Shown: positions 17,431 through 24,240 of the stretch, one piece after another
Position numbering within the stretch: the stretch's first letter is position 1
Layout: the number at the start of each line of letters is the position of its first letter
Assembly (NCBI GenBank): GCA_947503275.1
Contig: CANNCZ010000001.1
Location: 248,001 to 312,000, forward strand
DNA from: an uncultured Erythrobacter sp.
GTDB taxonomy: Bacteria > Pseudomonadota > Alphaproteobacteria > Sphingomonadales > Sphingomonadaceae
DNA: 64,000 nt
Reading direction: 5' to 3'
Translations under genes and position numbers: made by a program
The notes under the pieces: generated by a model
The model's input: only the letters and a program-made list of their open reading frames with translations
Database searches by the model: none
Told to the model about the DNA's origin: nothing

Positions 17431-17795
17431 TATGCGTTCCCTTCGTCCTTACGGCTTTCCAGTGCGCGCTCTCTAAGAGCATCGATTTCCGATCCCAGGC
17501 CATAGCCGCTATCGGTCACGATCCGCTCTACATTGCCAAGCCGATCTTTGACCGAGCCAAGTTCTGCGCGCAGTTCCGCGTTTTCCTGTGTGAGCAGCGC
17601 AACGCGTTGCTTTGCTTCGATATCAGTGGACGGCTTCAACGCCTGACCCCACGCTCCATCGAGCGGGTAGCCATGCTGAATGCGCAGGCGGGTGTTGTAG
17701 ACCCAGCCAAAGATCGCTGCTCCGCCGAGGGCGAGCCCGCCAGCGATGATCCACGGCAAATGCGGGGCAAGGGTAGCAGCAGTATCGACGCTCAT
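17430..17795 (-). CDS. Psp-operon small membrane protein C
   Basis: The 121-residue protein has a transmembrane helix at about residues 14-33, the segment RLRIQHGYPLDGAWG also seen as RAKHGYALENEWG in protein D, a coiled coil (LLTQENAELRAELGSVKDRL) and the tail NVERIVTDSGYGLGSEIDAL. Proteins C and D are the closest pair in the group, indicating a recent duplication. It overlaps gene D by four bases. Confidence 0.75.
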   Translation of the reverse strand: MSVDTAATLAPHLPWIIAGGLALGGAAIFGWVYNTRLRIQHGYPLDGAWGQALKPSTDIEAKQRVALLTQENAELRAELGSVKDRLGNVERIVTDSGYGLGSEIDALRERALESRKDEGNA

Positions 17796-18142
17796 GCTTG
17801 CGGTTCCTTTTTGCCTAGGTTGAGTGGGGTGCCGCTATCGGTTTTGGGAGCGGGCACATCGCGCAAAGCTTCGATTTCGTCGGACAGCGAATAGCCGCGA
17901 TCAGTGACGATCCGTTCTAACACGACCATGCGGTCCTGCATCGTATCAAGCTTGTCGTTCAGCTCTTTATTCTCCGCCTTCAACCGAGTGGTTTCCGCAG
18001 TGTCGACTGTACGCTCGGTCTTGCCGCCCCATTCGTTTTCGAGGGCGTATCCATGCTTTGCACGGATCCAGTTGTTGACGAGCCAACCGATGGTCGAAAC
18101 AACAACGATCACTGCGACAAGGGACATTGTGTCGCCATCCAT
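17792..18142 (-). CDS. Psp-operon small membrane protein D
   Basis: The 116-residue protein (or 111 from the ATG at 18127) has a transmembrane helix near residues 7-25, RAKHGYALENEWGGKTER, a coiled coil with TTRLKAENKELNDKLDTMQ, the tail VVLERIVTDRGYSLSDEIEA and an ending TPLNLGKKEPQA that is shared with protein E (VPLNIGKKEQV). The shared ending links D and E, the shared middle links C and D. Stop and start codons overlap with neighbours, consistent with a single operon. Confidence 0.75.
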   Translation of the reverse strand: MDGDTMSLVAVIVVVSTIGWLVNNWIRAKHGYALENEWGGKTERTVDTAETTRLKAENKELNDKLDTMQDRMVVLERIVTDRGYSLSDEIEALRDVPAPKTDSGTPLNLGKKEPQA

Positions 18143-18468
18143 TAGACTTGCTCCTTCTTTCCAATATTGAGTGGGACGCCAGCGCCTGCATCTTCGACAT
18201 CTTTGGTGTCACGCAACGCTTCGATTTGAGTCGCGATGTCATATCCGCGGTCGGTGACGATGCGTTCCAGCACTTGCACGCGGTCCTCGAGTTTTTGAAT
18301 GTGACTGGCGTATTGCGCCGCTTTTTCTGCGGTCGCGTCGGCGGTTGCGCCAACCTGCATCTCAGCCATTTTCTGCTGATGCTTGGTCCACAGACCCAAC
18401 ATTCCGATACTGCATCCAAATATGATCGCGATGATCGGGATCATCACTCCGATGTATTCTACGCCCAT
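18142..18468 (-). CDS. Psp-operon small membrane protein E
   Basis: The 108-residue protein has a transmembrane helix at about residues 5-26, a coiled coil around AAQYASHIQKLEDRVQ, then VLERIVTDRGYDIATQIEAL and the VPLNIGKKEQV ending found also in protein D. It is the first of the five extra proteins after pspC, starting 31 bases after its stop. Like the others it has no catalytic motif and may act as a membrane partner of PspA or PspC. Confidence 0.75.
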   Translation of the reverse strand: MGVEYIGVMIPIIAIIFGCSIGMLGLWTKHQQKMAEMQVGATADATAEKAAQYASHIQKLEDRVQVLERIVTDRGYDIATQIEALRDTKDVEDAGAGVPLNIGKKEQV

Positions 18469-18499
18469 TAGATTCCACCTTTTGTTTGGTTTGCGCGCT

Positions 18500-18874
18500 T
18501 CAGCGCAGCTGTTCGATTTCGGCTGTCAGGCGCGGATTGTTGCTGACATAATATGTCTCAACATCCGCCAGCCGCCGGTCGATATCGCGGAACCGTGCGC
18601 GGATTTCGCGGGCTGTGCGGGTCGGGCTTTGCCGGACGCCTTGCCAATATTGCTCTTCTTGTTTGTCGACATAGAGCTCATCCGGTTTTTTGTTCAGGAT
18701 GAAACCTGCTGCAAAATAGGCGATAGCGGGCCAACCAAACGCGATGGTCATCGCGACCGTGCCAATCCGCAACCAGACCGCATTGACGCCGGTGTAAGAG
18801 GCGATCCCGGCGCAAACGCCCATGACCTTGCCGTTGTGCTTGTCACGATAAAGGGTTGTGCGAAGGCTGCTCAT
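18500..18874 (-). CDS. pspC: Phage shock protein C
   Basis: The 124-residue protein has the PspC domain: LYRDKHNGKVMGVCAGIASY at the N-terminus, then a hydrophobic segment (VWLRIGTVAMTIAFGWPAIA) and a linker. The C-terminal tail DIDRRLADVETYYVSNNPRL plus TAEIEQLR corresponds to the tail of Escherichia coli PspC. PspC is an inner-membrane sensor that with PspB draws PspA away from PspF on envelope damage. It overlaps pspB by four bases. Confidence 0.93.
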   Translation of the reverse strand: MSSLRTTLYRDKHNGKVMGVCAGIASYTGVNAVWLRIGTVAMTIAFGWPAIAYFAAGFILNKKPDELYVDKQEEQYWQGVRQSPTRTAREIRARFRDIDRRLADVETYYVSNNPRLTAEIEQLR

Positions 18875-19176
18875 GTCCGGGCTCCTTTTTTCTCGGCGAG
18901 CAATTGTTCCAGCTCACGCAATTGTTGATTGTCAGCATCCTGGTCGGCCTGAAGGCGTTTGACCGGGTTGAAAGAGGGGTCATCGGTGGCGACCAAGCGC
19001 TCAACCGTATCCATCCGTTCATCAAGGCGCTTTGCGAGGTTATAAAGTTCCTCCAGCAGCACTTCATCATCATTCGTGATCACAGCGGACGTTTTCCACT
19101 TGGTCACATAATGCAGGATCAACCAAGGCAATCCGACAAACAGGATCAGGAGTATAAAGACGACTTCATCAGGCAC
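18871..19176 (-). CDS. pspB: Phage shock protein B
   Basis: The 101-residue protein has an N-terminal transmembrane helix (VVFILLILFVGLPWLILHYV), the typical following KWK, and a coiled coil LAKRLDERMDTVERLVATDD, matching PspB; it is longer than the roughly 75 residues of the Escherichia coli protein because of a C-terminal helical extension. The start is GTG 19176 with AAAGGAG upstream, three bases after the pspA stop. It works with PspC in sensing envelope stress. Confidence 0.9.
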   Translation of the reverse strand: MPDEVVFILLILFVGLPWLILHYVTKWKTSAVITNDDEVLLEELYNLAKRLDERMDTVERLVATDDPSFNPVKRLQADQDADNQQLRELEQLLAEKKGART

Positions 19177-19179
19177 AGT

Positions 19180-19875
19180 TTATTCTCCTTTGGCTTTGTC
19201 GGAAGCGCCGCTTTGACCGAGCGCTTTTTTCATTTCTGCAAGCTCATCATCAATCGCATCGGCCCCTTCGAGCGCGGCGATCTCGTCTGAGAGCGAGGGT
19301 GTGCCTTGTTCGGCAATGTTCAATGCATCAGCGCGGCCTTCGGCGTAATCCACGCGGCGTTCCATCTGGTCGAACCGTGATAGAGCCTCATCGGTACGCT
19401 CCGTGCTCATCAAAGTGCGTAGTTTGACGCGGTTCTCTGCACTTTCCAGACGAGCGGCGATCTGTGTCTGGCGGCTGCGCGCTTCACGCAGACGGTTTTG
19501 CAGCTTTTGAATATCGACTTCATAGGCACGCAAAGCATCATCCAGCACCGAAATCTCAGCGCGCAATTGCTCACCCATTCCGCTTGACTTCTTCTTTTCG
19601 ACCAATGCAGCACGGGCCAGATCTTCGCGATCTTTCGACAGCGCCAATTGCGCTTTCTCGCCCCAATCAGCCTCCAACCGATCAAGCTTCACCACATGGC
19701 GATGCATCTCTTTTTGGTCGGCAATGGTGCGCGCGGCGCTGGCGCGGACTTCGACCAATGTCTCCTCCATTTCGAGGATGATCATGCGGATCATCTTCGA
19801 AGGATCATCGGCATTGTCGAGTAGGTCGTTGAAATTGGCAGCGATAATATCTCTGGTGCGGCTGAAAATGCCCAT
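19180..19875 (-). CDS. pspA: Phage shock protein A (membrane-binding ESCRT-III-like effector and PspF inhibitor)
   Basis: From ATG 19875 the product is 231 residues, mostly coiled coil, starting MGIFSRTRDIIAANFNDLLD with the amphipathic membrane-binding helix and continuing DDPSKMIRMIILEMEETLVE, as in the PspA/Vipp1 family. It stabilises damaged membranes and holds PspF inactive in the absence of stress. A GGAG site lies eight bases before this ATG. The same frame is open for 95 more codons upstream to a GTG at 20160; that extension contains the motif LDAEIEALRR shared with the neighbouring small proteins, so a longer form may also exist (see findings). Confidence 0.95.
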   Translation of the reverse strand: MGIFSRTRDIIAANFNDLLDNADDPSKMIRMIILEMEETLVEVRASAARTIADQKEMHRHVVKLDRLEADWGEKAQLALSKDREDLARAALVEKKKSSGMGEQLRAEISVLDDALRAYEVDIQKLQNRLREARSRQTQIAARLESAENRVKLRTLMSTERTDEALSRFDQMERRVDYAEGRADALNIAEQGTPSLSDEIAALEGADAIDDELAEMKKALGQSGASDKAKGE

Positions 19876-20160
19876 AAAGGCTACTCCGTCTAGGAATGGA
19901 TTGGTGCTGGTTTTTTGCGAGTCTTCGGCTTTGCCGGTTCTGCTCAGACCTTGCGTCGGAGTGGGGCTGCGACGCAAGGCCTCGATTTCGGCATCGAGGC
20001 GGGATAGCGCGCGCCCGTCGGCTTTAGAGCCAGCAGGGGGGTGGGCCGGAGCACTGCGATCAGATGATGTGCGCTCCGGGGAAAGCGCGTCATCTGAAGT
20101 GGCAGTCGCAACTGGAGCGGTGCGCTCCGGCCCGAGGGGAAGATCGTCTCGCTTGGTCAC
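19876..20160 (-). other. In-frame 95-codon upstream extension of pspA
   Basis: Between the small first gene and the pspA ATG the pspA frame stays open from GTG 20160 with no stop. The encoded segment is Pro/Ser/Thr-rich and disordered-looking, with one ordered-looking motif ALSRLDAEIEALRRSPTP. The EIEALR core is the same as in proteins B-E, PspC and (as EIAALE) the PspA C-terminus, which suggests that this frame is or was translated. Whether it is a PspA N-extension or a separate peptide is open. Confidence 0.45.
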
Positions 20161-20169
20161 GATGCCGGC

Positions 20170-20337
20170 TTACGCCAACTCCACCAGCTTGGCGGTTTGA
20201 CCTGCAGGTTGCGCCAGGCTTGCATCATGTGCGGCCAGGTTCATCTGCGAGGTAAGGGCGATCATCGCAGTCATGGCGGCGATGCTGGCGAGCGAGGCCT
20301 GGCCAAGCTTGGTGCCGAAGAAAGAGCGATTGTACAT
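20170..20337 (-). CDS. Small membrane protein, first gene of the Psp operon
   Basis: The 55-residue protein starts MYNRSFFGTKLGQASLASIA and has one hydrophobic stretch at about residues 14-33, followed by an Ala/Gln-rich tail. No family is recognised. ATG 20337 has GGGAGACC upstream, and lies 45 bases after the sigma-54 promoter, so it is the first product induced with the Psp response. It is too small and variable to assign a role; a PspA/PspB regulator or membrane partner is a guess. Confidence 0.6.
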   Translation of the reverse strand: MYNRSFFGTKLGQASLASIAAMTAMIALTSQMNLAAHDASLAQPAGQTAKLVELA

Positions 20338-20381
20338 ATTGGGTCTCCCGATTGAGTGACTGAAACTGTTGCCAACTGTTC

Positions 20382-20397
20382 TGCAACCAGTGTGCCA
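20382..20397 (-). promoter_or_regulatory. Sigma-54 promoter of the Psp operon
   Basis: Read on the minus strand the sequence is TGGCACACTGGTTGCA, a full match to the -24 (TGGCAC) and -12 (TTGCA) elements with correct spacing. It faces the small gene and pspA, while pspF, the sigma-54 activator, is divergent. This is the canonical control of psp operons. Confidence 0.9.
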
Positions 20398-20411
20398 AAC
20401 CGAAAAAACCC

Positions 20412-20435
20412 CGGAATTCCGCCATTTCGAATGGC
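20412..20435. promoter_or_regulatory. Two palindromes in the psp control region
   Basis: CGGAATTCCG (20412-20421) is a perfect palindrome and runs into GCCATTTCGAATGGC (20421-20435), an inverted repeat with 6-base arms. They lie upstream of the sigma-54 promoter, between it and pspF. They are candidate PspF or host-factor sites, although PspF enhancers are usually further upstream. Confidence 0.35.
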
Positions 20436-20498
20436 TACTAACATGAAGGTAATGGTTTCTATTGCCAAACATTGGGGTTTTTCACTATAGGTTGGGCA

Positions 20499-21551
20499 AT
20501 GGAGCGGGAAAACCAATTTATAGGACAGTCCGGGGCATTCCTTGATGCGGTTGAGCGCGCCAGTCGCGCTGCTCCCATGAGCCGCCCTGTGCTCGTCATT
20601 GGCGAGCGCGGCACCGGCAAGGAATTGATCGCCGAGCGTCTTCATCGCCTATCTAGCCGCTGGGGAGAGCCGCTGGTGACTATGAACTGCGCCGCGCTCC
20701 CTGAAACTTTGATTGAGGCCGAATTGTTCGGCCATGAAGCGGGCGCGTTCACAGGTGCTACCAAAGCGCGCGCGGGAAGGTTTGAAGAAGCCGACCAAGG
20801 CACTTTGTTTCTCGACGAATTGGGCACTTTGTCGATGGGCGCACAAGAACGCCTGCTGCGCGCGGTCGAATATGGCGAAGTAACCCGCATCGGATCGTCG
20901 CGCCCAGTGCGCGTCGATGTGCGCATTGTCGCTGCGACCAATGACGATCTTCCGGCGCTTGCAGCATCAGGAGAATTCCGCGCTGATCTGCTCGACCGGC
21001 TCAGCTTCGAAGTGATCACGCTGCCACCTTTGCGGGTGCGCGAAGGGGATGTTGGCGTGCTTGCCGAGTATTTTGCGCGGCGTATGGCGGCGGAGTTGGA
21101 CTGGCATGGCTGGCCCGGATTTGCACCGCATGTGATGACCAGCATGGAAAACTATGCGTGGCCCGGCAATGTGCGCGAATTGCGCAATGTGGTGGAGCGT
21201 GCGGTCTATCGCTGGGATGATCCCGAAACGCCGATTGCGCATGTGCAATTTGACCCATTTGATAGCCCGTGGAAACCGGCAACGCCTTCTCATCGCAAGC
21301 CTGCGAGTGCCGCACCGGTAAAAACGACAGCCGCTTCGGATGATGGTGCGCCAATTGCCGCACCCACCATCGATTTCGAAGCGGTCGATGATCTGCGTGC
21401 CGCGGTCGAAAGCCATGAGCGCGCCATCGTCGAACACGCCTTGGGCAAACATCGCTGGAACCAGCGGCAGACGGCTAAGGCTCTTGGCCTAAGCTATGAT
21501 CAGCTGCGCCATGCGATCAAGAAGCACTGCCTGATGGAAGAGGCCGAGTAG
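20499..21551 (+). CDS. pspF: PspF, sigma-54-dependent activator of the Psp operon
   Basis: The 350-residue protein begins directly with an AAA+ domain, as PspF does: Walker A GERGTGKELIAE near residue 36, GAFTGA near residue 82 (the loop that contacts sigma-54), Walker B GTLFLDELGTLS, and sensor segments. It ends with a Fis-type helix-turn-helix (RQTAKALGLSYDQLRHAIKK). It lacks an N-terminal receiver domain, consistent with direct control by PspA binding. A linker rich in Ala/Pro is found at about 260-290. The ATG at 20499 gives the standard start; an in-frame TTG 27 bases upstream is not needed. Confidence 0.95.
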   Translation: MERENQFIGQSGAFLDAVERASRAAPMSRPVLVIGERGTGKELIAERLHRLSSRWGEPLVTMNCAALPETLIEAELFGHEAGAFTGATKARAGRFEEADQGTLFLDELGTLSMGAQERLLRAVEYGEVTRIGSSRPVRVDVRIVAATNDDLPALAASGEFRADLLDRLSFEVITLPPLRVREGDVGVLAEYFARRMAAELDWHGWPGFAPHVMTSMENYAWPGNVRELRNVVERAVYRWDDPETPIAHVQFDPFDSPWKPATPSHRKPASAAPVKTTAASDDGAPIAAPTIDFEAVDDLRAAVESHERAIVEHALGKHRWNQRQTAKALGLSYDQLRHAIKKHCLMEEAE

Positions 21552-21666
21552 CCAAGGTTCGCAAGCGACTGTTCGTAACCGGCAATCGTTTTCTGACGGC
21601 CCTTGGTTAGACCTTCTGCAGCGTTCTATCTGCTTTAGATAACGTCGGGATGTTGGCCATTGCGCC

Positions 21667-21703
21667 TTGACAAGCCCCGATGATTCGATATTTCTAGAAA
21701 TAT
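21667..21703 (+). promoter_or_regulatory. Promoter and operator of the ArsR-type gene
   Basis: TTGACA at 21667-21672 is a perfect -35. The 16-base perfect palindrome ATATTTCTAGAAATAT occupies 21688-21703, covering the expected -10 and reaching into the arsR start codon. Binding of the repressor there would block its own transcription. Confidence 0.65.
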
Positions 21704-22046
21704 GAAAATAAAGAATTCACAGCTTTCTCACGCGGTATCCGCTCTTTCTGCGCTTGCACAGGAACACCGCTTGCAGGTGTTCCGTGAATTGGTTCAGGCT
21801 GGCAATGGAGGCCTTCGCGCAGGGGTCATTGCAGAGCGGCTTTGCGTACCGCGCAGTTCGCTTTCGTTTCACCTTACGCATTTGAAGGCGGCTGGGCTGA
21901 TCAGCGAACAGCGTCAGGGCCGCTCAATCATCTACACCGCTAATTATGCCGAGATGCGCGCGCTGATCGCCTATCTGCTCACCAATTGCTGTGAAGGTGA
22001 CACTATCGACCCGCAACTGATCGATCAACTCGATCATTCTGCGTAG
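21702..22046 (+). CDS. arsR: ArsR-family metalloregulator
   Basis: The 114-residue winged-helix repressor has the recognition helix segment PRSSLSFHLTHLKAAGLISE and wing RQGRSIIYTANYAEM. Vicinal cysteines Cys96-Cys97 (LLTNCCEGD) are placed like the C-terminal As(III) site of Acidithiobacillus-type ArsR. No ribosome site precedes ATG 21702; an operator palindrome overlaps the start, so the mRNA may be leaderless. The downstream arsI-like gene starts 16 bases after the stop, making a two-gene operon under its control. Confidence 0.9.
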   Translation: MKIKNSQLSHAVSALSALAQEHRLQVFRELVQAGNGGLRAGVIAERLCVPRSSLSFHLTHLKAAGLISEQRQGRSIIYTANYAEMRALIAYLLTNCCEGDTIDPQLIDQLDHSA

Positions 22047-22062
22047 GAACAGGAGAGTTATC

Positions 22063-22473
22063 ATGAAGCGATTCCACCTCAATTTGCGCGTCTCGGATCT
22101 TGCCAAATCGACCCAGTTCTACACCGAATTGTTGGGAGCCGAACCAAGTGTTGACGAGCCTGACTATAAGAAATGGATGCTCGATGACCCTTTCATAAAC
22201 CTCTCACTAGAGCCGGAATGCGGTGAGGTTGGCATTGCCCATGTGGGATTGCAGGCGAGTAACGAGGCTGATCTTGATCAAATCCGTGGCCGTATCGCCG
22301 CCGCCAATGCTCCCGCATTTCATGAGGGTGAGACTGAGTGCTGTTATGCCCATTCGTATAAGAGTTGGACACGCGACCCTGATGGGATTGTTTGGGAGGC
22401 TTTTTTCACAGATGGCCATCGCCGCGATTATGGGGCCATGCCTGACCTGCCGAATGCGATGCCGATCAGCTAG
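22063..22473 (+). CDS. arsI: ArsI/CadI-family VOC metalloenzyme (probable C-As lyase)
   Basis: The 136-residue vicinal-oxygen-chelate protein has the residues expected for ArsI: His5 and His60 plus Glu112 as Fe(II) ligands, and the cysteine pair in GETECCYAHSYKSW near 93-94 that binds trivalent organoarsenicals. The DPDGIVWEAFF ending is also typical. ArsI splits the carbon-arsenic bond of methylated or aromatic As(III); the same family includes cadmium-induced CadI. It is preceded by AGGAGAG and directly follows arsR. No transporter or arsenate reductase is in the window. Confidence 0.88.
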   Translation: MKRFHLNLRVSDLAKSTQFYTELLGAEPSVDEPDYKKWMLDDPFINLSLEPECGEVGIAHVGLQASNEADLDQIRGRIAAANAPAFHEGETECCYAHSYKSWTRDPDGIVWEAFFTDGHRRDYGAMPDLPNAMPIS

Positions 22474-22567
22474 GGTCAGCCGGATGGCGCCAATTGCATA
22501 AACGCTAAACCCGATTTTTAGGATTCTGCTTTAGCGTCGCATCCCTGCCGAAGTTGGGGAGTGCAGA

Positions 22568-22942
22568 ATGCAGGCCTTTCGTGATCTTATGCAAAGTGTA
22601 TTTGGCCCGATTATAAATGGGGCCAGATTCTTGATGCTGCTGTGGTTTGGCGGGATCATGCTGTTTGGGTTTGTGACGACGTATCTGTCGAGCACCGGTG
22701 CATTGTTTGGCGACACGGCTGAAGAACGCCAGCAGCGGCAGGAACGTCGGATGGCTGACGAGCGTGCAGAGGATCAGCGCAAATCGCGCGATGCCCGTAA
22801 GCGCGTGATGAACGAGCATGGCTGGGGCAATGATGCTGCCAGCGCTTCCACTTCGACATTGCCGCAGTCTGAAAGTCGGTCTGACCGACGCCGCAACCTC
22901 CGTGAAGATCGTGAGGCTCGCGCGGCGGGTTGGGGCAATTGA
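22568..22942 (+). CDS. Small membrane protein with GWGN motifs
   Basis: The 124-residue protein has a transmembrane segment at about residues 19-42 (ARFLMLLWFGGIMLFGFV) and a long, strongly charged Arg/Glu/Asp-rich tail. GWGN occurs twice, as EHGWGNDA near residue 85 and as the last four residues (AAGWGN). Similar GWGN motifs occur in two neighbouring small proteins. No family is recognised. The start at ATG 22568 follows GGGGAGTGCAGA. Confidence 0.7.
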   Translation: MQAFRDLMQSVFGPIINGARFLMLLWFGGIMLFGFVTTYLSSTGALFGDTAEERQQRQERRMADERAEDQRKSRDARKRVMNEHGWGNDAASASTSTLPQSESRSDRRRNLREDREARAAGWGN

Positions 22943-23032
22943 GCCGCTTCAACCGCTTGTTTACCTTGGCGCTGTAACACTCTGTATCTTCGCGATGATT
23001 GGTAGCAATTGCGGTGATGAGGGTACGCGGAA

Positions 23033-23314
23033 ATGGAAGCTGTCAAAACAGTGCTAATGGGTTGCGGTGCGCTGGCTATTCTAACGATGGTCGGCTGTGT
23101 CGGTGTTGTTGGCGTGGGTACCTATGCCGTCGATAAATCGCTGCGCGATGAAAATGGTGCCTATATCGACCTGGACGAAAACCGCAGCAGTGGCCGATCG
23201 CAGCGTCCCGATTCTGCAGATTACGGTGCTGATCCCTTCTCCGATTATGAAGATCCGGATAGCGGCTATGATAGCGGCGATTCCAAAGATGGCTGGGGCA
23301 ACGGCGCGCGGTAG
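23033..23314 (+). CDS. Small membrane-anchored protein with C-terminal GWGN
   Basis: The 93-residue protein has an N-terminal hydrophobic segment with cysteines (VLMGCGALAILTMVGCVGVV), which could be a signal anchor or a weak lipobox, then a very acidic Asp/Ser/Tyr-rich region and the ending SKDGWGNGAR. The GWGN motif matches the ends of the neighbouring protein at 22568 and an internal site in the lipoprotein at 23742. Function unknown. Confidence 0.65.
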   Translation: MEAVKTVLMGCGALAILTMVGCVGVVGVGTYAVDKSLRDENGAYIDLDENRSSGRSQRPDSADYGADPFSDYEDPDSGYDSGDSKDGWGNGAR

Positions 23315-23334
23315 GCAACGCCTTGGGTGCAACC

Positions 23335-23727
23335 ATGACCGAAGACGAAATCGAACAACGAGAGATTGAGAAGGGACGCCGCGCTGCCCCGCGTATGGAC
23401 TTGAGCTTGCCGGGCAAGTTTCTTGCAGTGCACGCCAATCATAGCTGCATCATCACCAGCCTATCTCGTACCGGATTGATGATGGCTATCGAAGAACCGC
23501 TTGAAATTGGTGATCAAGGGTATTTGCGTTGCGGCCCGATTGACCACTTTATGATCGTCACACGCAAAGAGGCGGGGCGAAACGCGCTGGAATTCGATAT
23601 TCCAGTGAGTGATCACTTCGTATTTGGCATCCGCCAGTTTCAAGAACAGCTGGAAGAGCAGGAACAGGCCGAGTTGGCCGAGATGGTCTATGCCTGGACG
23701 CAGGGCGAAAGTTCGTCCCACTGGTGA
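23335..23727 (+). CDS. PilZ-domain protein
   Basis: The 130-residue protein has the PilZ opening KGRRAAPRMDLSLPGKFLA with the RxxxR arginines (RRAAPR), and later ITSLSRTGLMMAI at the place of the second motif D/N-x-S-x-x-G, where the first residue is Ser rather than Asp/Asn. The beta-barrel continues with LEIGDQGYLRCGPIDHFMIV. Cyclic-di-GMP binding is therefore possible but may be weak. An acidic helical tail (QEQLEEQEQAELAEM) follows. ATG 23335 is chosen over an in-frame TTG. Confidence 0.78.
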   Translation: MTEDEIEQREIEKGRRAAPRMDLSLPGKFLAVHANHSCIITSLSRTGLMMAIEEPLEIGDQGYLRCGPIDHFMIVTRKEAGRNALEFDIPVSDHFVFGIRQFQEQLEEQEQAELAEMVYAWTQGESSSHW

Positions 23728-23741
23728 CGTGTGACAATGGA

Positions 23742-24032
23742 TTACTGGCGTGAGCTAAACTGCTTGAGCGCTTCTTCTCTGTCTGCTTCGCGTCTCTCGC
23801 TCGCAGTTGGATTGCCAGAAGCAAGCTCGGTCTGATTGCCCCAGCCATTGTTCTGACGATTGTTCTGCCGACCAGATGGATTGGTCTCATTGATCTCGCC
23901 CACAGAAAGATTGGTGGATTCTGATATCGGCTTTTCAGCTGTTTCGTACTCCGACCGATCATAGGGATTGAGGTCCGAACAAGCGCCCAATGCGATGAGC
24001 AATGACAATGCGGCAATAGCTTTGGTTTTCAT
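23742..24032 (-). CDS. Small lipoprotein with GWGN motif
   Basis: The 96-residue product starts MKTKAIAALSLLIALGACSD, a clear lipoprotein signal with the lipid-modified cysteine at 18. The mature part is polar and Asn/Glu-rich, with RQNNRQNNGWGNQTELASGN in the middle and a charged helical end. It is probably an envelope lipoprotein. Its GWGN is shared with the products at 22568 and 23033 although it lies on the opposite strand, convergent with the PilZ gene. Confidence 0.75.
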   Translation of the reverse strand: MKTKAIAALSLLIALGACSDLNPYDRSEYETAEKPISESTNLSVGEINETNPSGRQNNRQNNGWGNQTELASGNPTASERREADREEALKQFSSRQ

Positions 24033-24240
24033 GGTCTTTCCCCTGACAATCTGTCACGCGATCTAAGACGATGACATTAAACACAGGTAAAGCGTGTGGT
24101 GTGGTGCGACAGCCCTTGCCAAACGTTGCTCGCACGCCTAACTGCACTTCCATCCCAACATCGGTGAGACTTTGACGGGGCTGGCGCCACGGGGCCGGCA
24201 CGCATCGGTCTTGTCTTATTGGAATGCTATTCGGAGCTTT

